Shown: in pieces, positions 1-7,265 of the stretch
How positions within the stretch are numbered: position 1 is the first letter of the stretch
How the letters are laid out: the number at the start of each line of letters is the position of its first letter
Source of the DNA: Candidatus Riflebacteria bacterium HGW-Riflebacteria-1
GTDB lineage: Bacteria > Muiribacteriota > Ozemobacteria > Ozemobacterales > Ozemobacteraceae
Assembly: GCA_002839445.1 (NCBI GenBank)
Contig: PGYB01000005.1
Coordinates: 1-64,000, forward strand
Direction of reading: 5' to 3'
DNA: 64,000 nt
Notes under the pieces: generated by a model
The model's database searches: none
Told to the model about the DNA's origin: nothing
The model's input: the letters and a program-made list of their open reading frames with translations, nothing else
Program-made: the position numbers and the translations under genes

Positions 1-71
1 TTTCCAACATTGCGTGTAAACTGAATCGTCTCTGACAACTAAGTTACAGGTATTGAATTTGGAGAATTACA

Positions 72-1067
72 GTGAAAAAAATGCTTTACGTCCTTTGTTT
101 GATCTGTGCGGTTTTTGCCTCAGGCTGTGGTGGCGGTGGTGGATCCAGCGCTTCTCTGCCGGCTACTACGACAACGATTGCCGGAACTATGACCGTTCCT
201 TCTGTGACCGCCAGTGGGATTGTCTCTAACATTACCTATCCGAATGATTCTGCACTGATGGCAAGTTTTTCCGCATCAGCTGTCTGCACCGTGAACGGAC
301 AACAGGTTGCTTATTCGTTCGCCACGGCAACCCAGTATTTTTACATTTTTGAACTAACTCCCGCCGAGCAATATGACGTTAAATTCACCTACGAAAATTT
401 AACGCTTCGCTCTATAGTTCCTCATACCAGCACCGCGCTTATCAAAAACGTTGATTTGAATACGACTGCAGAAGCACTGCTTTTCGAAAAATACCAGTTC
501 ACTGCAGCCCAGATTAAATATTTTGAAATCGATCCGACACTGAAAGATGGTCTGGCTAACAAGATGTTGACCTGGCTGCAGACCCCGGCGCTTACGAATA
601 TTACGTTCAATTCGGCATTATCTGGCGAACTGGCCAGCTTTTCCCTGAATGTGACTCGCGAAGCTCTGGGCAGCGACCTTACTCCGGCCCGCGATTTAAC
701 TGGTGTCTGGAAGGGGACAAATGTCGTGTATTACGAGTTTAACCTCAATGGCGACCGTGCGATCAAGAATACTGCCGACATGACTCTTACATTGACGCAA
801 TCTGGGAGTGCTATTACCGGCGTTCTTGATACCACCATAAAAAAATATGAGGTATTAACACCAGAATTGTATTATCCCCCCGTTGGAATGAGCTCAACAA
901 TTTCAGGCAAGGTATCTTCAACAAATTTGACCTTTACTGGCCGGAGTTTTTCCGGGGCTTTCACATTTACTTCTGATCTCATGATGGGAACATTGACCAA
1001 TACCGATTTAAAATATTTCTTTGGTTTTGAGTCGGATACGAACGCTCTTAAACTCATGAGACAATAA
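72..1067 (+). CDS. Secreted lipoprotein of unknown function
   Basis: A 331-residue protein starting at GTG, with a GGAG ribosome site about 8 bases upstream. The first 19 residues are a lipoprotein signal: a short basic start, a hydrophobic stretch and the lipobox ASGC ending at Cys19, then a glycine/serine linker. The rest is rich in Thr and Ser and looks like beta-sandwich material (residues about 50-130 and 205-331). I recognise no enzyme motif. Residues near 127-140 (LNTTAEALLFEK) resemble LETTAAAMLADT in the lipoprotein at 44565-46016, so the two may be distant paralogues. A strong terminator follows. Lipoprotein assignment is solid; the function is unknown. Confidence 0.85.
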   Translation: MKKMLYVLCLICAVFASGCGGGGGSSASLPATTTTIAGTMTVPSVTASGIVSNITYPNDSALMASFSASAVCTVNGQQVAYSFATATQYFYIFELTPAEQYDVKFTYENLTLRSIVPHTSTALIKNVDLNTTAEALLFEKYQFTAAQIKYFEIDPTLKDGLANKMLTWLQTPALTNITFNSALSGELASFSLNVTREALGSDLTPARDLTGVWKGTNVVYYEFNLNGDRAIKNTADMTLTLTQSGSAITGVLDTTIKKYEVLTPELYYPPVGMSSTISGKVSSTNLTFTGRSFSGAFTFTSDLMMGTLTNTDLKYFFGFESDTNALKLMRQ

Positions 1068-1090
1068 CGTTTCTTCTCAGTAACAGTTTG

Positions 1091-1141
1091 ATGTGCCGAC
1101 TCCGTATGCTTTTTCAAAAAAAAGGAGTCGGCACATTTTTA
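1091..1141 (+). terminator. Rho-independent terminator after the lipoprotein gene
   Basis: A perfect 13-bp inverted repeat, ATGTGCCGACTCC (1091-1103) and GGAGTCGGCACAT (1124-1136), is followed by a run of T. It lies 24 bases after the stop codon of the lipoprotein gene. Confidence 0.9.
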
Positions 1142-1186
1142 TTCGGGGCTACTTCAGCCCGGCTTAATTCGAAGAGTTAAGCGTTA

Positions 1187-2125
1187 TTGAGGAAGTCAGA
1201 AATTGTGCCTGGAAATTGTTGCATTTTGCCGGGCTTATCAAACATATTGAAGCGGATAGAACTGGTTTTGAGCAGAAAAATAGTGAAAATTATGACTGGT
1301 ATGATTTTAATGGGCATTTTGTTGCTGTATCAGTGGATGGTCAGCCCAATCGATCAATTTAATATTGGTCCTGGTGTTAATGGTCCTTGTGCCATTTCAA
1401 GCTTTCATAAAATTTTGAAATATTGGCAAAGAGACGTTCCGGTAGCTGAACTGGTTAGTTTGGCAAATGATCAATATAACCTGCTGAAAAGATGGACCTC
1501 TGCAAAATACCAGCTTGGCCGCCTGTCTCTTCTAGCAGAAAAATACAACTTAAGTTGCCTTTATTGTTGCGGCGATCAGAACGACATTGAAAAATTGTGC
1601 AAATTGGGAATTCCTGTTTTAATTCATACATTTCTTGCTGACACTTCGCATATGACAGTAATGACTGGCATCAGAGAAGCGCCAAAACATTATACTTTTG
1701 CTGATTCATACACCAGTGATTATCGGGTTTTTGCTGAAAAAGACTTTGCCAGAATATGGAATTTTCAAAACAATGAGTATGTTGTAATCGCACCCAAAAA
1801 CAAGATTCCAGAATGGGTTGTAGAAGATGCGGGCTTTGCTGCTAAAGTTAATGCCTGCCTGCTGTATTCGCAATGGCAGGACAAAGTCTACCCGGAAAAC
1901 CTGCAAAGTCTGATGTCGGAGTTAGAAGGGTTGAGAGAACTTTCCAGGGGCCATTCAAGCGACCTTTATTACTGGATAATTTCGGCCTACATCGCCGAGC
2001 TGGAAGAAAAAAACAATGAATTTGTCAGTGCACTACAAAACGTTGTCAGAATAAAGCCTGATTACGAAATGTTTGTTGATTTTCTGGACAACGCCGAAAA
2101 AAAGACTGAAACCCGACCGGATTAA
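1187..2125 (+). CDS. Membrane-anchored C39-like peptidase-fold protein
   Basis: A 312-residue protein as drawn from a TTG. An in-frame GTG at 1283 (residue 33), just before the hydrophobic segment, is an equally good start; neither has a convincing ribosome site. Residues about 36-52 form one membrane helix. The segment that follows resembles the C39-like papain fold: a Cys in GVNGPCAISSF as possible nucleophile, a His in SHMTVMTGI, and an Asp in FADSYTSDYRVF. The Cys-His-Asp order is right for the family. The last 100 residues are helical. No ABC exporter or bacteriocin gene lies nearby, so it is more likely a stand-alone envelope peptidase or a catalytically silent relative. The fold call is tentative. 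Confidence 0.6.
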   Translation: MRKSEIVPGNCCILPGLSNILKRIELVLSRKIVKIMTGMILMGILLLYQWMVSPIDQFNIGPGVNGPCAISSFHKILKYWQRDVPVAELVSLANDQYNLLKRWTSAKYQLGRLSLLAEKYNLSCLYCCGDQNDIEKLCKLGIPVLIHTFLADTSHMTVMTGIREAPKHYTFADSYTSDYRVFAEKDFARIWNFQNNEYVVIAPKNKIPEWVVEDAGFAAKVNACLLYSQWQDKVYPENLQSLMSELEGLRELSRGHSSDLYYWIISAYIAELEEKNNEFVSALQNVVRIKPDYEMFVDFLDNAEKKTETRPD

Positions 2126-2266
2126 AAACTCCTCCTGGCCTGAACTGACTTAATCAATCAGTCATTCATTGTTGGCAATCAATCACTCTGAGAAACATTC
2201 TATCCAACCATTGGGATTTCCCATATTCTGAACTTCCCGCTTGTTCTGTGTCTTAAATTGTAATTT
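2126..2266. other. Convergent intergenic gap
   Basis: The gap lies between the plus-strand C39-like gene and the minus-strand MazF gene. It has only a weak hairpin (TGACT...AGTCA near 2146-2164) that could serve both genes. No gene is visible. Confidence 0.4.
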
Positions 2267-2611
2267 CTAAACTTTGATTGACAGCACTTTTGCAAGTGCT
2301 TCTTGAATTTCGTGGAGCTTTTTTGCGTTAATTTTGCCAATCTTTTTTGAGAACCTTGCTTCAGAAAGAGATCTTACTTGGAAACAGTCTGCTGCTGATT
2401 CCTTGGCTAAATTATTATCTTTGTCAGGGAAAAGGTTAACCATCCATGGCGCTATTTCATAACGCTGTTTCCAGTCAGTAATTGGCACGATAATTTTTAA
2501 TGGCAGTTTGCCAAGAGCATTGTCGTTAACAATCACAGCTGGCCTTGCTTTTTGAATTTCAGCGCCAACTGTCGGATCCAGATTGATATACCAGATTTCA
2601 CCTTGCTTCAT
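2267..2611 (-). CDS. mazF: MazF/PemK-type endoribonuclease toxin
   Basis: A 114-residue protein of usual MazF length. The start is the ATG at 2611, the Met of MKQGEIWYINLD; an upstream in-frame ATG at 2629 would only add six residues inside the antitoxin gene. Family features visible are the GEIWYINLDPT opening, the KARPAVIVND strand carrying the conserved Arg, and PITDWK with the conserved Thr. MazF toxins are sequence-specific mRNA interferases held inactive by a partner antitoxin. The gene overlaps the end of the upstream antitoxin gene by 14 bases, the usual layout for translationally coupled antitoxin-toxin pairs. It appears intact. Confidence 0.88.
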   Translation of the reverse strand: MKQGEIWYINLDPTVGAEIQKARPAVIVNDNALGKLPLKIIVPITDWKQRYEIAPWMVNLFPDKDNNLAKESAADCFQVRSLSEARFSKKIGKINAKKLHEIQEALAKVLSIKV

Positions 2612-2810
2612 AGAATGACTCAAAATCAATTGAAGAAAAAGCAGTTAACTCTTTGTCAGATTTGTAATCTTCAAGCAGAGCATCTGCTGCTGATTCAAGA
2701 TTCTTTTTAAGCGCAGCCTCTCGAATATTTTTTAAGGTCTTTTCAACGATCAATATTCTTTCGCTTACTGGAAGCTTTTTTATGGCGGTTAAAATTTCTT
2801 TTGTTCCCAT
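2598..2810 (-). CDS. Antitoxin partner of the MazF-like toxin
   Basis: A 70-residue acidic, mostly helical protein directly upstream of and overlapping the MazF gene. It lacks an obvious AbrB-type MazE beta domain. The N-terminal half (ILTAIKKLPVSERILIVEKT) resembles short helical antitoxins that accompany MazF or VapC toxins in other bacteria, and the C-terminal tail (SSIDFESFYEAR) is the likely toxin-wrapping segment. The antitoxin role rests mainly on gene order, size and overlap. DNA binding to its own promoter is expected for the class but no operator was identified here. Confidence 0.72.
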   Translation of the reverse strand: MGTKEILTAIKKLPVSERILIVEKTLKNIREAALKKNLESAADALLEDYKSDKELTAFSSIDFESFYEAR

Positions 2811-3363
2811 TACTGCACCCCTTTAGATTCAGTCACAATAGTATTGTAGCAGCTTTTATGATTATTTTGGTTTTTTTATTTTTCTTCCACAGAACGCGGA
2901 GCTGAGCTGCGAGGATTTTTGATTGTAGCACGCGCAGCGTGCGGAAAGCAAAAACCACAGCAGCTCAAGCGATATATTCTGGCGCCACGCGCCAGGGCAT
3001 AGCGCTTGAGTTTACTCAGCTCCGCGTTCATGGCGACGCAGTCACCATGAACAAGTGATTGAACGGATTCGTTGATTACGCAAATTTGCAGGATAGCCAG
3101 AAAAATATACTGATTTTTTTATAAATGACTCAGCGAGTTCCTCTGCATGCGATGTATTTTTGCCGGTTATCTTTGAGTGCTTTGCGCTTCAGAGCAATGA
3201 TAGCAGCTGATTAAGAAAACCGCAAGGGTGTGCTGGTTATAGAAAAAATCAGGTGAGTTTATGGCCAGATAAATTCGGTATTCAGTTCGTTGAACGGGCT
3301 GAATTTATACGTCAGAAACTGTGATAAGTCGACGGCACTTCTCGGGTTCTGCTCTGAAAGACG
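2811..3363. other. Non-coding interval of 553 bp holding a folded element
   Basis: No credible gene is found here. The main content is the nested palindromic element at 2893-3028, described separately. The remainder (3029-3363) shows no repeat or promoter I can support. Confidence 0.5.
2893..3028. repeat. Nested palindromic element, possible structured RNA or REP-like unit
   Basis: The outer arms AACGCGGAGCTGAG (2893-2906) and CTCAGCTCCGCGTT (3015-3028) pair perfectly over 14 bp. Inside them are two further domains. One is a hairpin GCACGC-gca-GCGTGC (2928-2942). The other is a stem CTCAAGCG (2964-2971) with CGCTTGAG (3003-3010) enclosing a second hairpin CTGGCGC-cac-GCGCCAG (2979-2995). The result is a three-way junction of about 136 nt in an interval with no gene. 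It is GC-rich against its AT-rich flanks. Confidence 0.75.
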
Positions 3364-3639
3364 CTATTTCTTGCTGATCTTTGCCAGCTTTTTTTGATAT
3401 TGGGATTCGAGATTGTTCCAGAATCTGGCAGGGGTGCCAGTTACAAACTCAAGCCGGTTGGCAGTATCAGGGGTAATCGGCTGCTCGCCTCTGATTATCA
3501 TGATAATGGATTGCTGAGTAAGCCCGGTTCTTAATGAAAATTCCTTCAGAGTCATGCCTGAAAAATCTATGATCTCTTTAAGGCTGGCGCCGGGCATAAC
3601 GGCATAATCAGGGGCAAATTCAATAAGCATTTCTGTCAT
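3364..3639 (-). CDS. higA: HigA-like XRE-family antitoxin, orphan
   Basis: A 91-residue protein with a helix-turn-helix of the XRE/HigA type (MTLKEFSLRTGLTQQSIIMII, residues about 29-49) and the typical HigA segment TPDTANRLEFVTGTPARFW after it. HigA proteins bind and repress their own promoter and neutralise the ribosome-dependent RNase HigB. In standard operons higB lies immediately upstream. Here only 84 bases separate it from the helicase remnant, too little for a toxin gene, so it appears to be an orphan antitoxin or a solitary regulator. Confidence 0.8.
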   Translation of the reverse strand: MTEMLIEFAPDYAVMPGASLKEIIDFSGMTLKEFSLRTGLTQQSIIMIIRGEQPITPDTANRLEFVTGTPARFWNNLESQYQKKLAKISKK

Positions 3640-3723
3640 TATTTCGAGTCTCCATTTTCATATCAGGTATTATGGCAAAATCTCAATACAATCACGACCT
3701 GCTGAAGCAAGTTCTGATTTGAG

Positions 3724-4851
3724 TCAGGGGAGGGAGACTTTGCCGTTTTCGGATTCGGCGCGGCCGGTGGTGTAGAGGTGGTTGAGGCCGTCCTGGACAG
3801 CGGCGGCGACGTTCTGGCCGACTCTTGAGAAGCCGAAGCATTGAGCGGTGTGTCTGAGAAGGTCTTCTTCGGCCATGCTGATATTGGTCTTCAGCACAGC
3901 AAAAGCGGCGTTTGCCACTTCATCAGGGCAGATATCTTCGGGCCGGCGCTTGCATGCAACCGAATGCTTTCTGAAAATCAAAAAGTCGCTTAACTGATTC
4001 GCGGTGCTCCAGAAAAAGACCTGCTGATGACGCGCATCAATATGAATTTGCGCCTTTTTCGCCAGCTGCAGAACACTTGCCGAAATGCGCTGTGTCGCAC
4101 GGCTGATGTTGAACTGCCCGCAAATTCTCCTGGTAACCTGCGCGAGGCTTACCGGGCTTTCAATTGCGGTAATTTCTTCGATCACCTTGATAATGATGGG
4201 CTTTGAACTGGCTTTATCAAAAGCCTCAGACGGCAGAGCCGGCAAACTGCTTTTCCATTCAGAAAAATGGGCAACAGTAGCGTCGATGTCTGAATCAAGA
4301 GACTCGTAAATGGCCTCGTCCGGTTGCTCGGCGTCTTCAATGTGCAGAGTGCTCAAGCCTTCCGGCGACTCATCTTGATCGGAATCTTCGGCCAGGCACT
4401 GCGCGATCTTCTGCGTAACCTTGGCAAGCTCAGCCCGGGGATTGTGCCACCACTCGGTAGACCAGATTCGGTGCAGTTTCCAGCCAAGGCCTTCAAGAAC
4501 TGACTGTCTGAGCTTATCTCGCTCTCTGGCGCAGAAAGCACTATGATAACTGGCGCCGTCACATTCCACACCTAACAGATACTTTCCGGGTTTGTTGGGG
4601 TGAACTACGGCCAGATCGATCCGATATCCGGAACAGCCAACCTGAGCGTGAACCTCATAACCCGAGTCTCTCACGGCTTTTCCGACGGCTTCTTCGAAGG
4701 GTGATTCAAAATCATCAAGGCCACTGACTGTTACAGCTGCGGCCAGAGATTTAACGCCGCGTTCGGCATAATCAAGAAACAGCTTGAGATCTCTGACGCC
4801 GACTGCGCGCGTTTTAGAAAGGCTGATCATATCACCTTTGATGGAACTCAT
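3724..4851 (-). CDS. Helicase-nuclease C-terminal fragment (MTES_1575-type nuclease plus DUF3320)
   Basis: These 375 residues form the C-terminal part of a large superfamily 1 helicase of the DUF4011 class. SLSKTRAVGVRDLKLFLDYAE is the segment that follows helicase motif VI in intact relatives. Next comes a Vsr-like nuclease (residues about 50-135) with Glu in FEEAV, Asp in YRIDLAVV, the ECDG pair and an Arg/Asp-rich helix. The end (about 225-290) resembles the DUF3320 winged-helix region. The reading frame is offset by one base from the fragment at 4848-6089: reading through near 4860-4880 would restore ITR-x-RRELIVMSS, so one base is missing relative to an intact gene. This is best read as part of a broken gene rather than a separate protein. 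Confidence 0.75.
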   Translation of the reverse strand: MSSIKGDMISLSKTRAVGVRDLKLFLDYAERGVKSLAAAVTVSGLDDFESPFEEAVGKAVRDSGYEVHAQVGCSGYRIDLAVVHPNKPGKYLLGVECDGASYHSAFCARERDKLRQSVLEGLGWKLHRIWSTEWWHNPRAELAKVTQKIAQCLAEDSDQDESPEGLSTLHIEDAEQPDEAIYESLDSDIDATVAHFSEWKSSLPALPSEAFDKASSKPIIIKVIEEITAIESPVSLAQVTRRICGQFNISRATQRISASVLQLAKKAQIHIDARHQQVFFWSTANQLSDFLIFRKHSVACKRRPEDICPDEVANAAFAVLKTNISMAEEDLLRHTAQCFGFSRVGQNVAAAVQDGLNHLYTTGRAESENGKVSLP

Positions 4852-6089
4852 GACGATAAGTTCACGCCGCCCCTGGTTATGGCAACATTTAAACGGCGTT
4901 CGCCACCGGTTTTATTCAGCGGCCCGAAGTTCATCGAGACTCTGCCTTCTGAATCAGGGCCATAACAGATCGAAAAAATAATTACATCGCGCTCGTCACC
5001 CTGAACACTCTCAAGATTCTTGATGAACACAGGTTCTCGGCACTTGTCGCTGAAAAAATCTTCGAGTTCGGGCTTCTGGCGCCGAGCTTCATCGAGCAGG
5101 TCTTCAATCAGGGTCTGCTGGGCAACGCTGAAGGTGACAACGCCGATAGAAAATTTAGATAGTTCTGGTGTTTCAAGCCGTCTTAGAATTTCAGCAATGA
5201 CAGCATTGGCTTCCAGCAGGTTGGTGCGCGAACGCCCCTTGTCATATATCGCATTTTTCAGATGGTGAAACTTGACTCCCAGCCTGGCAAATCTGGCGGT
5301 CGGGAAAGTGTACAGACCATTTTCGTAATAATTGGCATTGCTGAAAGCGATCAGGCTTTCATGAAGACTTCGGTAGTGCCATTTGAGATACAGGCTCGGT
5401 ATGCCGGAAACCAGGCAGTCATCGAGAATGCGTTCCATATCTTCGGTTAATTCAGACTCTTCCCATTCCTGAGATTCTGATCTGCCAAAAAAACTGGTCG
5501 GCGGCAGCTGCTTGGGATCACCGACGACAATGAGGTCCTTTCCCCTGGCAATGGCGCCAATTGCATCCCAGACCGGAACCTGGGAAGCCTCATCGAAAAT
5601 AACCAGATCGAATGGAGGATGATCCGGGGCCAGATACTGTGCCACCGAAATTGGACTCGTCAGGAAACATGGCTTGATGCGTGGAAGCAGCTTGGGTATT
5701 TCGCTGAAAAGAACGCGAAGAGGCTTGTGCCGAGATTTTTTCTGAATCTCGCGGCTGAGAATGCCCAGTTCAGAAGTTCCGGCAACTTTGGCGCTGACAG
5801 CCGGCGCGCGTTCGGCAACCCTGGCAACTACCGCATTGGCACTCATTTTAAGGAAATCTTCATCAAGCTTTCTGAACCGCGCAATTTTATCGTTATGCAG
5901 TATTCCGGAAAAACTGCGCAGAGTATTGTTAAGCGAAGCCTGTTCTTCTACCCATCGCGCCAGATAAGCCTTTCTGAAGGCAGACCAGAGATCTTTGAAG
6001 TCAATTTTGCCGGCGCGAAGATCGCTGATCAATTCGGTCAGACCCATGCGTTCAGCCTCGCCGACAGCTTTGTTCAGCTGGCAATGCAT
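4848..6089 (-). CDS. Helicase-nuclease central fragment, superfamily 1 helicase core without Walker A
   Basis: These 413 residues correspond to the C-terminal half of a DUF4011-type superfamily 1 helicase. Visible motifs are II (LVIFDEASQVP), III (VVGDPKQLPPTSFF), the Q-rich motif VSFSVAQQ-like near residue 335, V (ESVQGDERDVIIFS) and VI (GERRLNVAITR). The ATP-binding Walker A loop and the DUF4011 domain that should precede them are absent, because the gene carries a large internal deletion near 6130-6150. The open frame actually continues upstream of the first ATG to about 6170. The C-terminus runs into GGVNLSS and a stop because of a one-base frameshift just after motif VI. A working helicase is not expected. 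Confidence 0.75.
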   Translation of the reverse strand: MHCQLNKAVGEAERMGLTELISDLRAGKIDFKDLWSAFRKAYLARWVEEQASLNNTLRSFSGILHNDKIARFRKLDEDFLKMSANAVVARVAERAPAVSAKVAGTSELGILSREIQKKSRHKPLRVLFSEIPKLLPRIKPCFLTSPISVAQYLAPDHPPFDLVIFDEASQVPVWDAIGAIARGKDLIVVGDPKQLPPTSFFGRSESQEWEESELTEDMERILDDCLVSGIPSLYLKWHYRSLHESLIAFSNANYYENGLYTFPTARFARLGVKFHHLKNAIYDKGRSRTNLLEANAVIAEILRRLETPELSKFSIGVVTFSVAQQTLIEDLLDEARRQKPELEDFFSDKCREPVFIKNLESVQGDERDVIIFSICYGPDSEGRVSMNFGPLNKTGGERRLNVAITRGGVNLSS

Positions 6090-6121
6090 TCTGAACTTGT
6101 CAAAAAATTCATGCAGAACCG

Positions 6122-6274
6122 TTACCCGGTTAATGAGAGAAACTTCTGCTGCATGGCGAGACTGTAAGTTGAGCTGACTTCAGCTTCGATGCTTATGGCT
6201 TTTAGCTCGTCAGGAGCTTCTTCAAGCTGTGAAGGGACGCCATTTTCAGCAAAAGATCCTCTTGATTCTGTCAT
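6122..6274 (-). pseudogene. N-terminal stub of the deleted helicase-nuclease gene
   Basis: A 50-codon reading frame begins at ATG 6274 and ends at a TAA (6122-6124). Its residues 25-43 (KAISIEAEVSSTYSLAMQQ) match the pattern seen at the start of DUF4011 helicases, where ISV/IEA...NFALQQN precedes the first domain. Just after this the sequence jumps into the middle of the helicase in another frame (VSLINRVTVLHEFFDK, continuing into 4848-6089). Intact relatives are well over 1,400 residues, so about half the coding sequence, including Walker A, appears to have been lost here. Confidence 0.65.
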
Positions 6275-6460
6275 TTTCCAAGCCTTAATGTGATAGTTCG
6301 CTACATTATATGAAAATGAGCAAAGCTTGCCAAGCTCAGAACGATACTTTCCCTGCTTTCCCTGCCGGAACAGAATCTGAAGTTCATTTTTTCATGCGAG
6401 TGACAAATTTAACTGTTTAAAAAGCTAAGTTCTGCCGATAGGTATAATAGACAGGGATTA

Positions 6461-7222
6461 TTGTCTAATCTGGTCATGGAAGACAACATGGAGTTTTACA
6501 TGTATACCACCAGTGTGACCATGAAGACCTGCGGTATCCTGGCTCCCGGTCAAACCGCAAACAACGGGGCTGTGCAGCACAGATCTTTTTCTGACGAACT
6601 GGATTCAGCAATCATTCCGCTTGTTTCGTTGCAGAAATCCGAAATCAGCTCAGCCGAAACGCCGACACGAGTACTGACGGCCATAGACAAAAACATACAG
6701 AAAGACCTGCAACAGACCTTCGGTATAACTCCACATCAGCCTGGCGAACCATTAAAGTCGGCACTCGATTCATTGTGGCCCTTTCAGAAAACTGCGAATG
6801 GCACGCTTTCTGGTGCCAACATGCAGGAAAACGCTGACGCCGCAGCCGGCATTTTTCAAAAATATCTTTCGGGCTTCATCGTTAACCAGGATATTGCGAC
6901 ACAACCGCCAATTGAACTTTCCATAGCAGGCAACGGCAAGGTACAGGTTCAGGATAACCACCCCGATAAAATCGCAATTGAAGAGTTCATCAACGGGAAT
7001 TCTGAATTGCGCAATCTTTACGCTGGCATCAGCAGCACAAAAAGCATGCTGGCAATGTTTGAAGAGACCAGCCGGTTTCAGCAGCGTTATGCTGCAGATC
7101 CCAAAGCTGCCGTAGAAGAATTTGCGCATCTGTTCAGCGGCAAATACGGCTATGATACCAGACTGGTTATAGATGGCAGTTCATGGGAATATCAGAGCAA
7201 TTCGACACTCAAAATCAGCTGA
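6461..7222 (+). CDS. Hypothetical protein, 253 residues
   Basis: I do not recognise this protein. Three starts are possible: TTG at 6461 (AGGGA closely upstream), ATG at 6476, and ATG at 6488 with GGAAG five bases upstream; the last is the most conventional. There is no signal peptide and no membrane segment. Residues about 75-150 are Gln/Ala-rich and helical, and the C-terminal 100 residues contain a helical segment (SSTKSMLAMFEETSRFQQRY) followed by a short beta-like end. A TATAAT at 6443-6448 could be its -10 box. It is convergent with the large barrel gene that ends at 7266. Confidence 0.6.
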   Translation: MSNLVMEDNMEFYMYTTSVTMKTCGILAPGQTANNGAVQHRSFSDELDSAIIPLVSLQKSEISSAETPTRVLTAIDKNIQKDLQQTFGITPHQPGEPLKSALDSLWPFQKTANGTLSGANMQENADAAAGIFQKYLSGFIVNQDIATQPPIELSIAGNGKVQVQDNHPDKIAIEEFINGNSELRNLYAGISSTKSMLAMFEETSRFQQRYAADPKAAVEEFAHLFSGKYGYDTRLVIDGSSWEYQSNSTLKIS

Positions 7223-7265
7223 GTCACAGACAAGAAAAAGCCCGGCTCTGCTGATTACAAGATTA

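Noticed and set aside
2811..3363. CRISPR array in the repeat-rich gap
   Set aside because: The repeats here are inverted arms of one folded element, not regularly spaced direct repeats; no cas gene is present in the window.
3364..3639. Complete higBA toxin-antitoxin module
   Set aside because: Only 84 bases separate the HigA-like gene from its upstream neighbour and no HigB-like frame exists on either side.
5619..6167. Plus-strand frame of 182 codons over the helicase remnant
   Set aside because: The minus strand here carries clear helicase motifs, and the plus-strand frame has no ribosome site or recognisable motif.
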